Shown: positions 17,562-26,489, counted from the stretch's first letter. The stretch: 64,000 nt of DNA from CAZEAC01 sp964510065 (GCA_964510065.1 CAZEAC010000019.1:1-64000), one strand, 5' to 3'. Notes: generated by a model from the sequence alone, not told the origin. Translations and numbers: made by a program.

Positions 17562-19172
17562 ATGGGATCGAAAAACGGTCTTACCGATAGAGCACGCCTG
17601 GTTCAGGGCGCTGGTTTTGCAATTCTCTCGGCGATCGTGGCCGAATTGATACTTAAGAGCTTTCTGCCACTTGAGCTCTCGTTCCTTGCTTCAATTGGGA
17701 GAGTCGTCCTTGTTTCGCTTTCGCTCTACGTTATCCATCGATTCGCGCTGGTTGGATTCAGAAGCTACCGACCCGGCACCAAAGACCTCACTACGCTGCT
17801 TCTTGTTGTGGTTGTCGGCATTGTACTCCTTGGCATGGGGCGCGTCATGGGCCTTAGCCTTGAAGGATACTTTAATAGCAGTAAATTTCTCGCGTCGGTG
17901 ACACCAGAAGCATTTGAGTTTTCGATCCCCCTCGCCACCGGTGGCTTCATGCTTCAAGTCATTTTGGGAATGCAGTACGGCCTGGTATACGGACTATGTT
18001 TAACGATTGTTGTTGGCGTTTACTCACCTTCAGAGCTGCTACTTCTCATTCCGTATGTCTTAGTGTCCAATTGCATCGGCTGCTTAAGCCTTTCGCGTTT
18101 TCGCACGCGCACTGCGTATTTGAAAGCCGGCCTGAATGTATCTGTAGTCGCTGTGGTTTTCGTTCTTGCGACATTGCTTCTCAATCCTGGAATTCCTGGT
18201 GCCGAGGCCCTGGTTCGTATTATTGCCGCAGTTACCAATGGAATTCTTTGCGCCTTTATCGCTGCGGGGCTCACGCCAATGCTTGAGCATTTTGGGGGTT
18301 ATGTCACAGACCTGCGATTAATTGAGATGGCAACTTTCGATCATCCGCTTCTCAAGGAGCTAAGCGTACAGTGTCCAGGCACCTGGAACCATTCGATGGT
18401 AATGGGGATGATGGTTGAAGCGGCTGCTGATTCAATCGGCGCAAATCCGATTGTAGCGCGGGTAGGCGCTTATTTTCACGATATTGGCAAAATGAAGAAG
18501 CCGCTCTATTTCGTAGAGAATCAGATAGGCGGTGAAAATCGCCATGATAAACTTAGCACTTCGATGTCCGCATTAATCATCCGCTCTCATGTAAAGGACG
18601 GGATCGAATTAGCGCACAAACATGCCGTTCCGCAAAACATTGAAGATATGATCCCGCAACACCACGGCACTTCGCGCATAGAGTTTTTTTACGAAAAGGC
18701 GCGAAATGAAACCGAGGAAGCTGGTGACGATCCAGATTCGGTTGATGTGACTCTGTACAGCTACCCGGGGCCTAAACCACAAACCAAAGAGGCCGGCATT
18801 CTCATGCTTGCTGATGGTATCGAGGCTGCAGCACGAACACTTAGTGAACCAAGCATTGATAGAATCCAGGGGCTCGTGCAGAAGATGATTAATAAGGTAT
18901 TCGCAAGCGGAGAGCTTGATGAATGCGAGCTTACCCTGAAAGACCTCCATGCTATTGCCAAGTCCTTTACACGGGTATTAGGTGGAATCTATCATCAGCG
19001 TATCGAGTATGCCGAACCTGCCGAGAAAACAAACGAGAGAACGGTCGATGAAAACGCCGAGTCGTCCAAGGACGTGGAAGGTCGAGACACTTCTAAGACC
19101 AAAGATAAGGATGGCGAAGAGAGCGAAGATAACGAGAAAAATAAAGAAGATCTTAAGCGACTTGGACTGTAA
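17562..19172 (+). CDS. 7TM-HD phosphodiesterase, PgpH-like (probable c-di-AMP hydrolase family)
   Basis: The 536-residue protein has seven or eight predicted membrane segments between about residues 15 and 245. An HD domain follows, with PGTWNHSMVMGMMVEAAADSIG, the HD pair in GAYFHDIGKMKKP and further histidines in MIPQHHGTSRIEFFY. A K/E/D-rich tail of about 45 residues follows. PgpH/YqfF proteins hydrolyse c-di-AMP, but this one is shorter than the usual 700-plus residues and lacks the large extracellular 7TMR-HDED domain. It sits between phoH and ybeY, its conserved position in many genomes. Confidence 0.88.
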   Translation: MGSKNGLTDRARLVQGAGFAILSAIVAELILKSFLPLELSFLASIGRVVLVSLSLYVIHRFALVGFRSYRPGTKDLTTLLLVVVVGIVLLGMGRVMGLSLEGYFNSSKFLASVTPEAFEFSIPLATGGFMLQVILGMQYGLVYGLCLTIVVGVYSPSELLLLIPYVLVSNCIGCLSLSRFRTRTAYLKAGLNVSVVAVVFVLATLLLNPGIPGAEALVRIIAAVTNGILCAFIAAGLTPMLEHFGGYVTDLRLIEMATFDHPLLKELSVQCPGTWNHSMVMGMMVEAAADSIGANPIVARVGAYFHDIGKMKKPLYFVENQIGGENRHDKLSTSMSALIIRSHVKDGIELAHKHAVPQNIEDMIPQHHGTSRIEFFYEKARNETEEAGDDPDSVDVTLYSYPGPKPQTKEAGILMLADGIEAAARTLSEPSIDRIQGLVQKMINKVFASGELDECELTLKDLHAIAKSFTRVLGGIYHQRIEYAEPAEKTNERTVDENAESSKDVEGRDTSKTKDKDGEESEDNEKNKEDLKRLGL

Positions 19173-19524
19173 TCTTCCGCCGCATGAACGCGCGCCGACC
19201 GCGGCTTCAATAATTAGCGTTCTTTACACAAATGATGTCGAAATTCGCGCGCTTAATCGGCACTATCGAGGGAAAGATTACGCAACCGATGTACTTTCCT
19301 TCGGCGTGACAAATTCAGAGTACCTTGGCGACATTGTAATATCCATCGCTACCGCGAGAAAGCAAGCTCGCGCATATCGGGTAAGTTTTGATACTGAATT
19401 ACTTCGGCTACTTATTCATGGAATTCTTCATCTTCATGGATTCGAGCATGAACGGGTTTCATCGCGAACTCGTCGGAGAATGCAATCGATTGAGGATCGA
19501 CTTCTGTTCCAGTATTCCGACTAG
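19111..19524 (+). CDS. ybeY: Endoribonuclease YbeY (rRNA maturation)
   Basis: YbeY is a zinc-dependent RNase acting in 16S rRNA maturation and ribosome quality control. The signature HGILHLHGFEHE supplies the three zinc-binding histidines, preceded by LNRHYRGKDYATDVLSFG. The open frame reaches back to 18982 inside the pgpH-like gene, but the upstream part is basic, unstructured and a shadow of that gene's tail. The ATG at 19111 preceded by AAGG gives a normal 137-residue protein overlapping the upstream gene by about 60 bp. Confidence 0.9.
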   Translation: MAKRAKITRKIKKILSDLDCNLPPHERAPTAASIISVLYTNDVEIRALNRHYRGKDYATDVLSFGVTNSEYLGDIVISIATARKQARAYRVSFDTELLRLLIHGILHLHGFEHERVSSRTRRRMQSIEDRLLFQYSD

Positions 19525-19597
19525 AAGCGGTCTCATTTTTTCGTTGCTAATTACTGCACGCCCGATGGAAGATGAATCGCAATATTTTGGAGGCCCG

Positions 19598-20155
19598 ATG
19601 TTTGAGAAACTATTAGGACCCTTTAAGAAGCCCGCCCCTAAGATTGAGGGATTACTTCCAAGTTTTGAGCCTACGGCGAGCGAAACCATTCTGTCACTAC
19701 CACCTAATTTGGGAAAAGAAGCGATAGTGGCGATCCATTATTCACAGGCTGAGATGTACGATCTTGGGAATATAGGATTTATTGACCATTTTGTGCTTTT
19801 CGATCGAAAAACTCGAGTCGCAGTTGATGTAACAGCGCAAATTAAACAGGCCGAGCTGCTTTCACAAATGCCCAGAGGGTGTGTCGGCGTGGAGCAGTTT
19901 GTCGAGTTTTTGGAAGGAGTGATTTGTGGCGACATTACATTGACCCATGTCGGCGAGCAGGGTGGCGGCATTCCACAAGGTATCCGTCAATTCACTGTGA
20001 CTCAAATTGCGCCAGAGCACTTTGAATTGGTTCGAGAGGCAATGAGCGACATGAAACTCAAGAGTGACGCCTTTAATGAATCAATTGATAAGATGGAAAG
20101 AATTTTGCCGACTGTGAAGGGAAATTTCGGAAACGCTGCTCACGCAGCTGAATAA
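19598..20155 (+). CDS. Conserved-looking cytosolic protein, function unknown
   Basis: The 185-residue product is not recognised. It starts MFEKLLGPFKKPAPKIEG and has no signal peptide or membrane segment. The open frame reaches back to 19388 through the ybeY gene, but GGAGG four bases before the ATG at 19598 marks the real start. The C-terminal part (EHFELVREAMSDMKLKSDAFNESIDKMERIL) is helical. It is the fourth gene of the phoH cluster, about 70 bp after ybeY. Confidence 0.7.
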   Translation: MFEKLLGPFKKPAPKIEGLLPSFEPTASETILSLPPNLGKEAIVAIHYSQAEMYDLGNIGFIDHFVLFDRKTRVAVDVTAQIKQAELLSQMPRGCVGVEQFVEFLEGVICGDITLTHVGEQGGGIPQGIRQFTVTQIAPEHFELVREAMSDMKLKSDAFNESIDKMERILPTVKGNFGNAAHAAE

Positions 20156-20175
20156 GAGTTAGATTTCGATCAGCA

Positions 20176-21024
20176 TTGGACACAAGAGCGCTCGATTCCC
20201 AATTTAAGGGCCAAATAAGGTTCGTAATATTCCTTCTGGCATTCACTATCGTGCCCGTCGTCGCTTCTGAGCCATCGACCTGGCACACGATACAGGCCGG
20301 CGTAGAGTATCGAAAAATCTCGGTGCAATCCGAATCTGAGTATGGCGACAATCTGCTCCATGTCGTGCGAATCGGTTCCGAAGCGAAATCGCTCCAGCTG
20401 GTTCTCGCGAAAGAGGACGACGGCAAGCGCCGCACTGCGGGCGAGTGGTGCAAAAGGAAATCTCTCGCCGTTGCAATCAACGCAGGAATGTTTCAATCCG
20501 ATGGACTGAACAACGTTGGCTACATGAAGTCCTCGACAATGGTCCATAATCGACGCTGGAGCGACTATCAATCGGTATTACTTTTTAAGCCGATAACAAA
20601 GGGGTACCCGTTTGCTGAGCTTATTGATCGCGATCAGCCCCGCGCCGAGGAAAAGCTTACGCATTATGACGCAATAGTCCAGAACCTTCGTCTGCTGAAG
20701 TCGGATGCGCAAAATGTATGGACGAAGCAGCGTAAAGCATGGAGCGAGGCGGCGATAGCGGCGGACCAAAAAGGTAAGATACTTTTTTTGTTCTCACGGT
20801 CGCCATTTACTATGTGGAAATTTAACCAAATGATAACACAACTCGACCTAGATATTGTTCGAGCAATGCATGTCGAAGGTGGACCTGAGGCAAGCCTTTC
20901 TGTGCATGGTGCGGGCATTGATCTCGATCTTAGCGGAAGCTATGAAAGCGGTTTCTTCGAAGATGACAGCAATAGTGCGCAGTGGCCGATTCCGAACGTG
21001 ATTGGAGCATTAAGAGAGGATTGA
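20176..21024 (+). CDS. Secreted phosphodiester glycosidase domain protein (NAGPA/DUF2233 family)
   Basis: The product has a signal peptide (FVIFLLAFTIVPVVASEP) and one phosphodiester glycosidase domain. Family marks are the central LAVAINAGMFQSDGLNNVGYM and the late MHVEGGPEASLSVHGAG. Relatives remove GlcNAc from phosphodiesters or act on cell-surface glycans; the bacterial substrate is not known. No ATG precedes the signal peptide; TTG at 20176 is the only upstream start in frame. It is followed by a gene 1 bp away, so the two are cotranscribed. Confidence 0.82.
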   Translation: MDTRALDSQFKGQIRFVIFLLAFTIVPVVASEPSTWHTIQAGVEYRKISVQSESEYGDNLLHVVRIGSEAKSLQLVLAKEDDGKRRTAGEWCKRKSLAVAINAGMFQSDGLNNVGYMKSSTMVHNRRWSDYQSVLLFKPITKGYPFAELIDRDQPRAEEKLTHYDAIVQNLRLLKSDAQNVWTKQRKAWSEAAIAADQKGKILFLFSRSPFTMWKFNQMITQLDLDIVRAMHVEGGPEASLSVHGAGIDLDLSGSYESGFFEDDSNSAQWPIPNVIGALRED

Positions 21025-21025
21025 G

Positions 21026-21520
21026 ATGCGTAAACGCTACATATTCGCTCTTCTCGCGCTACTTTTCGGATTAGCTGTCTTTCTTTGGCCTTCAAGTAAT
21101 GAGAAACGGATTCGTGCGCTCCTGGATGAGGCAATTAGACTTACGCAGTTTAATGCTGCTGCGACACCGATTAAATGTAGAGTAAAAGCAAAAGATCTCG
21201 CTGCTCTCTTCGCCGAAACTATCGATTTTCAATATCAATATAAAGATGAAAGATATAATCGAAACGTTCAGCAGTCACAGATTACCGATTTTGCAACAAT
21301 GGCCTGCGCTCGAATTGAACATGCCGAGAGCGGAGTAAGCAGGTTAGAAATTAGAATTGAATCCGGCAACAGCGCCAAGGCTGACCTATTCTTCGCAGCG
21401 ACGTGGCGCGAGCAGGGGGATACAGAAGACTTCACGGCAGGCGAGCAGCTTACATTAAGCTTTGAAAAAATTGACGGCGAATGGAAAATCATCGCAGTAA
21501 AGAACTACCCACGAAGCTAA
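21026..21520 (+). CDS. Membrane-anchored protein, possible NTF2/SnoaL-like fold
   Basis: This 164-residue protein has an N-terminal hydrophobic anchor (YIFALLALLFGLAVFLW). A first helix (EKRIRALLDEAIRLTQF) and a C-terminal beta sheet ending LSFEKIDGEWKIIAVKNY follow. That closing pattern is typical of SnoaL/NTF2-like domains, but the identification is tentative. It starts right after the glycosidase stop and is probably coupled to it. Confidence 0.7.
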   Translation: MRKRYIFALLALLFGLAVFLWPSSNEKRIRALLDEAIRLTQFNAAATPIKCRVKAKDLAALFAETIDFQYQYKDERYNRNVQQSQITDFATMACARIEHAESGVSRLEIRIESGNSAKADLFFAATWREQGDTEDFTAGEQLTLSFEKIDGEWKIIAVKNYPRS

Positions 21521-21652
21521 CCTGGACTGAGTGCCATTTGAGATAAAGAGCCATACATATAGCGATTCTTTGTATTTTCCGTGCTTCTGCGCGTGCACAG
21601 TATGTTTTTCGGGCCTTTTTACCCACTCAAAACCGTGACGAGTCTCTATAAC

Positions 21653-21865
21653 TTACTTGAATTCGTATATTGTATAGCCACGCCCGCTTCCCACTTCGAC
21701 CCAATCCCTGCGCGGAGGTGCTGCTTCCTCATGGCGCGGAAGCGTGGACTTATTAAGGGCACACTTGGTGGGATGGAACCGCCGATCACGTATCGCATTT
21801 CTTCTACTTAACATCCTTCGAAGACTAAGTTGATTATTATGAGATTCAGTCTTGAGCTCGCTCAT
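21653..21865 (-). CDS. Small basic ORF with a strong ribosome binding site
   Basis: The 70-codon frame starts with ATG preceded by TTTAGGAGAAGTTTT, an excellent Shine-Dalgarno at good spacing. The product is basic at first (RRMLSRRNAIRDRRFHP) and ends DWVEVGSGRGYTIYEFK; no family is recognised. The competing plus-strand frame at 21581-21811 has no such signal. The surrounding 580 bp gap holds nothing else I can support. Confidence 0.45.
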   Translation of the reverse strand: MSELKTESHNNQLSLRRMLSRRNAIRDRRFHPTKCALNKSTLPRHEEAAPPRRDWVEVGSGRGYTIYEFK

Positions 21866-22100
21866 AAAACTTCTCCTAAATGCCTGCTGCGGTAATTACA
21901 CTAAACAGATTCTATCATGCGGGAGGAGGCTTAGGCAGATAGTTTTGAAGTCTGACGCTACACCTATACGCTTAGTCGATGTGTCGCTTTTCAGATTTAC
22001 CAAGCCCAGTCGGCGGCAACGGTAGATAGCCGCGCGCGCGAAGCACGCTATCGGCGCCCTGCTAAATGGTTATAATGAATACTGTATTCGGGGAGATACA

Positions 22101-22475
22101 ATGAAGACACAAAAAATTTTGACATTATTTCTCTTCGCCTTATTTAATTGCTCGCTTCTTTCACATGCGGACTCTTCAGCAGTTCAAACCGAGTGGAAGA
22201 GCCGATTCGAGGCGGTAAATGAAGCCTGTGGCTTGAATTCCGGACAAACGCCAAATCGCGGACCGGCTTGCCAAAATGCGCAGCGAGCGCTGCAGAATTT
22301 TCAGGCGCAGCACGCATCTGAGGTAACGGCGATAACGCGAGAAAAAGATCTGCAGATTATAAGGCAGATTCAAACAGATTACGATCGCCAGTGTTCTCAA
22401 GATTCCTCAAGCAATAATTGCAAACACAAAAAAGCGCTTATTGAGCAGGCCAAAAAGAACGGGCTGATTGAATAA
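22101..22475 (+). CDS. Small secreted protein, function unknown
   Basis: This 124-residue protein has a signal peptide (ILTLFLFALFNCSLLSHA) and a mostly helical, charged mature part with four cysteines (ACGLN, PACQN, RQCSQ, NNCKH). The pattern suggests a small periplasmic four-cysteine helical protein. A TATAAT box is at 22069-22074 and GGGGAGAT precedes the ATG. A type A repeat follows downstream. Confidence 0.7.
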   Translation: MKTQKILTLFLFALFNCSLLSHADSSAVQTEWKSRFEAVNEACGLNSGQTPNRGPACQNAQRALQNFQAQHASEVTAITREKDLQIIRQIQTDYDRQCSQDSSSNNCKHKKALIEQAKKNGLIE

Positions 22476-22513
22476 TCAAAGAGCCTCTTCCAGCGATCGG
22501 CTAATCGCCAAAC

Positions 22514-22656
22514 CTAGTACTCTGTAAACGAAATAACTTGTCCTTCCGCTCGGTCCTCCCTCTGTGACTCTGTGGTTTATTTTTCTAAGAAAAACCACAG
22601 AGTCACAGAGGGCACAGAGGTAGGAAAGTAAGAGTATTTCGTTCACAGAGTACTAG
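22514..22656. repeat. Type A palindromic repeat (copy A2, best preserved)
   Basis: The outer 20 bp at 22514-22533 and 22637-22656 are inverted copies with one mismatch, beginning and ending in CTAG. The inner arms read CTCTGTGACTCTGTGGTTT and its complement around an A/T-rich loop. No open frame is carried. The CTAG ends suggest insertion with TA or CTAG duplication. Confidence 0.85.
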
Positions 22657-22912
22657 CGAGGCTTCGCCTCAGACCATCGAGCCAAGTTCTAGCAGCAGTG
22701 CCGCGAATCCTCGCTAGTCTGTGGTGTTTGGTTCGACTGCGGGCTCCTGCCCTCCGTCGAACCCGCTCCAAGCTACGTTTCGCGCTGGAAAGGCGCGAAA
22801 CTCCGCGTCGCTCCAGGCGCTGCCGCGCCTGTCCGGCCCTCCTGGCCGGCTAGATTCCTTGGCTCCAGAATGCAACTCATTTGGTGCTAATTCCAAAAGC
22901 CAAGGAATCTAG
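22657..22912. repeat. Cluster of nested palindromes, including a CTAG-ended element (F)
   Basis: Several inverted repeats follow each other: GGTTCGAC/GTCGAACC, GTTTCGCGC/GCGCGAAAC and CTCGCTAG/CTAGCGAG. Last comes a perfect 15 bp pair at 22850-22864 and 22898-22912 (CTAGATTCCTTGGCT and complement). The last pair starts and ends with CTAG and gives the TAG stop of the LysM gene. Open frames across this stretch are shadows of the palindromes. Confidence 0.7.
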
Positions 22913-24183
22913 AAGCCATCTGCTTCACTTTGAAGCGGTATTCTCATCACAAAAGCATGGCTTCGTTGACGTGAGTTTTCGAGATTACTTAGGTAGCCTA
23001 ATAGGCTTGGGATCTCGCGAACCTTTCCAAAAGGGCGACTGCGATCGCCATTTATATAATTGCCATGCGCATCAATTGCGGTGAAATCAATAACCCTGCC
23101 CTGCTTGTCGTGGATCGGCTCCGCGACAAGCACGTTGTGATAGACTGAGATACTTCCGCGATAAGGGTGCCCGATGCAGCAGATATTTCCGGTCTTCAAG
23201 GCACTTATGTCTTTCCTATCTTTAGTGATAGTAGTAACCGGTTCAAGATAGGGCACCCAAAGATCTGACCGCCCACCTGGGAGCTTCAAGCCGTAATTCG
23301 AACGGGCGAAGTCCATCACCATACTCATGCAATCGCGTTTGACCCCATACGGCTGACCGACATACGAGCGCATCTTTTCAAGATCGCGGCGCTCTCGCGC
23401 GGAAAGCTGCGGAACTGCGAGCTCCTGCCCGATCTGTAAGCTCGCTGGCTTGTCGGCTGGGTTGGCTTCAAGCATCGAAGAAGTTCGGAGATGGTAAGCT
23501 TTGGCGATGCTCTCTAGAGTCTCACCCTTTGCCACCTGATGCCGAGCGGGATTGTCTCCCGGAATTGAAATTCGTTCTCCAATACGGACATTTTTCGGAC
23601 TGAGGCTTGGATTAGCAGAAAGAAGATCTTCAAGCTTTACTCGATAGCGTGCGGCGATTGCGTAAAGAGTCTCACCACGAGAAACCTTGTGAAGCTGCGG
23701 CTCAAATTTCTGTGGCGGCGCGGACTCAGACTCGCGACGCGATGGGAGGAGAAGTTCGTCGCCGATTCTTAATTTCCTTGGATCAACTTGCGGATTTGCC
23801 TGGCGAAGTAGTGCCAGAGAAATTTTGTAGCGCTCTGCAATTTTAAAGAGAGAATCTCCTGGCACAATCTTGTGGCTGTGCTGCACCGCCCCGGGAAGAT
23901 GGATTGGGGAGTCGATCTTCAGCGGTTTCTCAGGTTGTAGTTCCGGATTCGCTCTAAGCAAGACATCGAGTGGAACATTGGCTTTTCTAGCGATTGAGTA
24001 GAGCGTGTCACCGGGCTTCACCTGATAGACTGCGCCCTTAGAAGCGGCGGGGGCATTGCCTCTCTGGCCTTCATCAATGAAAGAATGGGCCGCGGGTGAA
24101 AAGCCTGGCGCGCTCCCCGACTTTACTATCGGGTCGTTTTGCGAAGTCGCAACCTGTTGTTTTGTCTTGCTAAATTCAGCCAC
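22909..24183 (-). CDS. Protein with four LysM repeats and a C-terminal NlpC/P60- or CHAP-like domain
   Basis: The 424-residue protein has four LysM modules at about residues 50-95, 102-145, 163-208 and 210-250 (each with GDTLYSIA, GDSLFKIA, GETLYAIA or GETLESIA). The C-terminal domain has VGQPYGVKRDCMSMVMDFA and VYHNVLVAEPI, a likely Cys/His pair of a papain-like peptidoglycan hydrolase. LysM binds glycan strands. No N-terminal signal peptide is visible (MAEFSKTKQQVATSQN), so export is unexplained. The stop codon is contributed by a palindromic element. Confidence 0.85.
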   Translation of the reverse strand: MAEFSKTKQQVATSQNDPIVKSGSAPGFSPAAHSFIDEGQRGNAPAASKGAVYQVKPGDTLYSIARKANVPLDVLLRANPELQPEKPLKIDSPIHLPGAVQHSHKIVPGDSLFKIAERYKISLALLRQANPQVDPRKLRIGDELLLPSRRESESAPPQKFEPQLHKVSRGETLYAIAARYRVKLEDLLSANPSLSPKNVRIGERISIPGDNPARHQVAKGETLESIAKAYHLRTSSMLEANPADKPASLQIGQELAVPQLSARERRDLEKMRSYVGQPYGVKRDCMSMVMDFARSNYGLKLPGGRSDLWVPYLEPVTTITKDRKDISALKTGNICCIGHPYRGSISVYHNVLVAEPIHDKQGRVIDFTAIDAHGNYINGDRSRPFGKVREIPSLLGYLSNLENSRQRSHAFVMRIPLQSEADGF

Positions 24184-24311
24184 AAATACGCTTACACCTG
24201 TTCTGCCATACCCCTATCCACCAATTAGAACAGTTTGCCTCACCGATCCGACAGATTCTCAAGCTTCGGCCTAAACGCAATTAGATTTCAAATTTTTAGG
24301 AGAAGACTACA

Positions 24312-24671
24312 ATGCAAATTACTTTGGCCAAATCTCGACGAAATGAAGCTGCTCAAGTATGCGGTTTGGCGCCTGTCCCGCCATCTCAAGTAGTATCACT
24401 AAATCAGTCATTAGATCCTGAACGCAAAATATCAACTGCGCGCGGCCCCGCACGTGAAGGTTCAACCTTTCGACAAGACTGCGCGGGCTTTGCCGCGACC
24501 GTGTATGTTAACGCGGCAGCGTGCCTCACCCTTGCGAGCACTGCGATTTATCATTTCGTCCAGGGTGGGGTCGGGCATGTCCTTGCCGGGGTGGCCTCGG
24601 CATTTGCAACAGTTGTTGTTGGAAAGATCGCACTTAATGGAACATCGCGGGATAGACCGCTCGGGAAATAA
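24312..24671 (+). CDS. Small membrane protein, function unknown
   Basis: This 119-residue product has a polar N-terminal half and two hydrophobic segments near residues 62-80 and 85-108 (FAATVYVNAAACLTLASTAIYHF and VGHVLAGVASAFATVVVG). TTAGGAGAAG lies before the ATG. A strong hairpin follows about 65 bp after the stop. No family is recognised. Confidence 0.65.
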   Translation: MQITLAKSRRNEAAQVCGLAPVPPSQVVSLNQSLDPERKISTARGPAREGSTFRQDCAGFAATVYVNAAACLTLASTAIYHFVQGGVGHVLAGVASAFATVVVGKIALNGTSRDRPLGK

Positions 24672-24736
24672 TGGCGAAGCGAAAGTAGAAGCGCCGCAGA
24701 GTCAAAACCGGAAAAAATTTTCTGCTACTTTTGTGA

Positions 24737-24770
24737 GCCCGCCCTGTTCAAAGTGGGGAACAGGGCGGGC
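24737..24770 (+). terminator. Strong hairpin, probable terminator of the small membrane protein gene
   Basis: A perfect 13 bp GC-rich stem (GCCCGCCCTGTTC and complement) closes an 8-base loop. The downstream run CTTATG is only weakly T-rich, so termination is likely but not certain. Confidence 0.6.
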
Positions 24771-24783
24771 CTTATGCCAATTT

Positions 24784-24905
24784 GTGCACACGGTGGTGGG
24801 CTGTCATGGGGAGCACGGAACGCCGGTAGACAATGTCCATTTGGAAGAAGTGTGCACGTGCTCAGGAGTCCATTGAATCGAGCAGGTGTCTACCGATGCT
24901 CCGTC
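24784..24905 (+). ncRNA. Candidate structured RNA with pseudoknot-like pairings
   Basis: Three long-range complements are visible: GTGCACAC (24784) with GTGTGCAC (24850), GGAGCA (24810) with TGCTCC (24897), and CGGTAGACA (24824) with TGTCTACCG (24887). The first crosses the other two, which would form a pseudoknot. CCTTTT follows the last arm. It matches no RNA family I know and could be degenerate palindromic-repeat debris. Confidence 0.3.
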
Positions 24906-24950
24906 CTTTTACTCGAGAAGGTAGCAATAAAACCGCTTGCACCCTAGTGC

Positions 24951-25067
24951 CACTCCCTGGGAACGAAATTCGTTTCCACAAGGGAGCCTGGGTGTGAAGA
25001 TCGTCCACTCAGGGAACCTGGGGGTGAAAATCGCCCCCTCAGGGGGCCTGGGGGTGAAAATAAATAA
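24951..25067. repeat. Array of four approximately 30 bp direct repeats, each a hairpin
   Basis: Units start near 24951, 24979, 25008 and 25038. Each has CCTGGG, a short arm, a GAAAAT-like loop and a complementary arm. The arms differ between units but stay complementary (AACG/CGTT in the first, GGTG/CGCC in the third), which suggests selection for hairpins rather than plain duplication. The last unit runs into A/T-rich sequence. The plus-strand frame across it (LGVKI repeats) is not taken as a gene. Confidence 0.65.
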
Positions 25068-25289
25068 TTACCGAAATTCTAAAATCCTTTCCGACTCATG
25101 CGGCTCTTCAGCATCTCTACCTTCTTGGCAAAGCTACCGAAAAGCCAGGGGTCTTTCGCTCTTCCCAATTCAAATTTTAGGCAACAACTATTGCTATGAT
25201 ATCGTATCTACACTTTACAGCGAAGCGGGTTTCGCCATTCAGTGTCACTTATGTTGCAAGTAGGATTAGAATTCCGTTAATATTAAGGG

Positions 25290-26421
25290 ATGCCGCACTT
25301 TTTTGAGCCATCGTCGTTGGCAAACAAACTTACCGAGCTACATGAGCGCATCAAAGCGCTGAGGGGGTTACTTTGACCTCGAGGGAAAGCAGGAACGTCT
25401 AAAGGAGATCGCCTCCCTTTCACAATCCACGGAACTCTGGAACGATGCTGATAAGGCGAAGGTCGTTATGAAGGAACGATCTGACCTGGAGCTAGTCGTG
25501 TCTCGACTTACCCTTCTCGACAAAAAGTACAACGATGCTGAAGCAACTCTTGAGCTCGGTAAGGAGTCCGGCGACCAGGAACTTCAGCATGAAGCGATCT
25601 CTGCAATCGGGGACCTAGAGCGAGAGATCGGCATCGACGAATTTAAGCTAAAGATGTGCGAGGAGTTTGATAAGAACAATGCGATCCTCGAGGTAAACAG
25701 CGGCTCGGGAGGGACCGAAGCACAGGACTGGGCTGAAATGCTGTTGCGTATGTATATAAGATGGGCCGAGCGCAAAGGCTTCACCTTAGAGGAGCTTGAT
25801 TATCAAGCTGGCGAGGGCGCGGGAATTAAGAAGGCGACGCTCCTTGTTCAGGGCCCTTTCGTATACGGACATCTCCGCTCCGAGCAGGGAGTGCACCGGC
25901 TTGTGAGGATCTCGCCCTTTGATTCGAATGCAAGGCGCCACACCTCCTTTGCGTCTATCGCGGTGACTCCAGATATCGAAGAAGATATAAAAATTGATGT
26001 TGAAGAGAAGGACTTACGCATAGACACCTATCGCTCTTCCGGCGCCGGCGGTCAGCATGTTAATAAAACGGACTCAGCGGTAAGGCTCACCCATATTCCA
26101 ACTGGAATTGTTGTTGCCTGCCAAAATGAACGCTCGCAGCATAAGAACCGTGACCGCGCGATGAAGATCCTTAAGGCAAAGCTCTATGAGCTGAAGCGCG
26201 CCGAGCAGGATGCACAAATGAAGCAGATTCAAGGCGAAAGAAAACAGATAGATTTCGGAAGCCAGATTCGGTCCTACGTAATGCAGCCCTATAAGCTAGT
26301 CAAAGATCTGCGCACCGATTGTGAAACCTCGGATGTAGATGCGGTCATGAACGGCGCTATTGATCCCTTTATTGAGGCCTATTTGATGCAAGGGACAGGA
26401 GGCCTCGCCGGCTCAAAATAA
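25290..26421 (+). CDS. prfB: Peptide chain release factor 2, expressed by programmed +1 frameshift
   Basis: RF2 ends translation at UGA and UAA. The short first frame starts at the ATG at 25290 (MPHFFEPSSLANKL) and reaches an in-frame TGA at 25374-25376; the main frame continues from GAC at 25375. The main part has the recognition-loop SPF motif (ISPFDSNARRHTSFA) and the catalytic GGQ in SSGAGGQHVNKTDSAVR. The product is 376 residues, close to normal. Annotating only the main frame would lose the first 60 residues. AAGG lies just before the start. Confidence 0.95.
25361..25376 (+). promoter_or_regulatory. RF2 autoregulatory frameshift site
   Basis: AGGGGG (25362-25367) acts as internal Shine-Dalgarno three bases before CTT TGA C, the same arrangement as in E. 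coli prfB (AGGGGGTATCTTTGAC). Low RF2 slows termination at the TGA and lets the ribosome slip +1. Confidence 0.95.
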
Positions 26422-26489
26422 GATTCTTCCTGCCGATGCTATTCTTGGTATACTTGTGAGAAGTCCGAGCTTAGTACTCTCATTCCTCA

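Noticed and set aside
24737..24905. SRP RNA or 6S RNA
   Set aside because: The conserved SRP loop (GGUCAGG...GGAAGGAAGCAGCC) and the 6S open bubble could not be found.
24951..25067. CRISPR array
   Set aside because: Repeats are adjacent with no unique spacers of similar length, only four units, and arms vary.
24937..25263. Plus-strand 108-codon frame with GxLGVKI repeats
   Set aside because: The repeats are the translation of the 30 bp hairpin array; no ribosome binding site, and the rest has no gene-like features.
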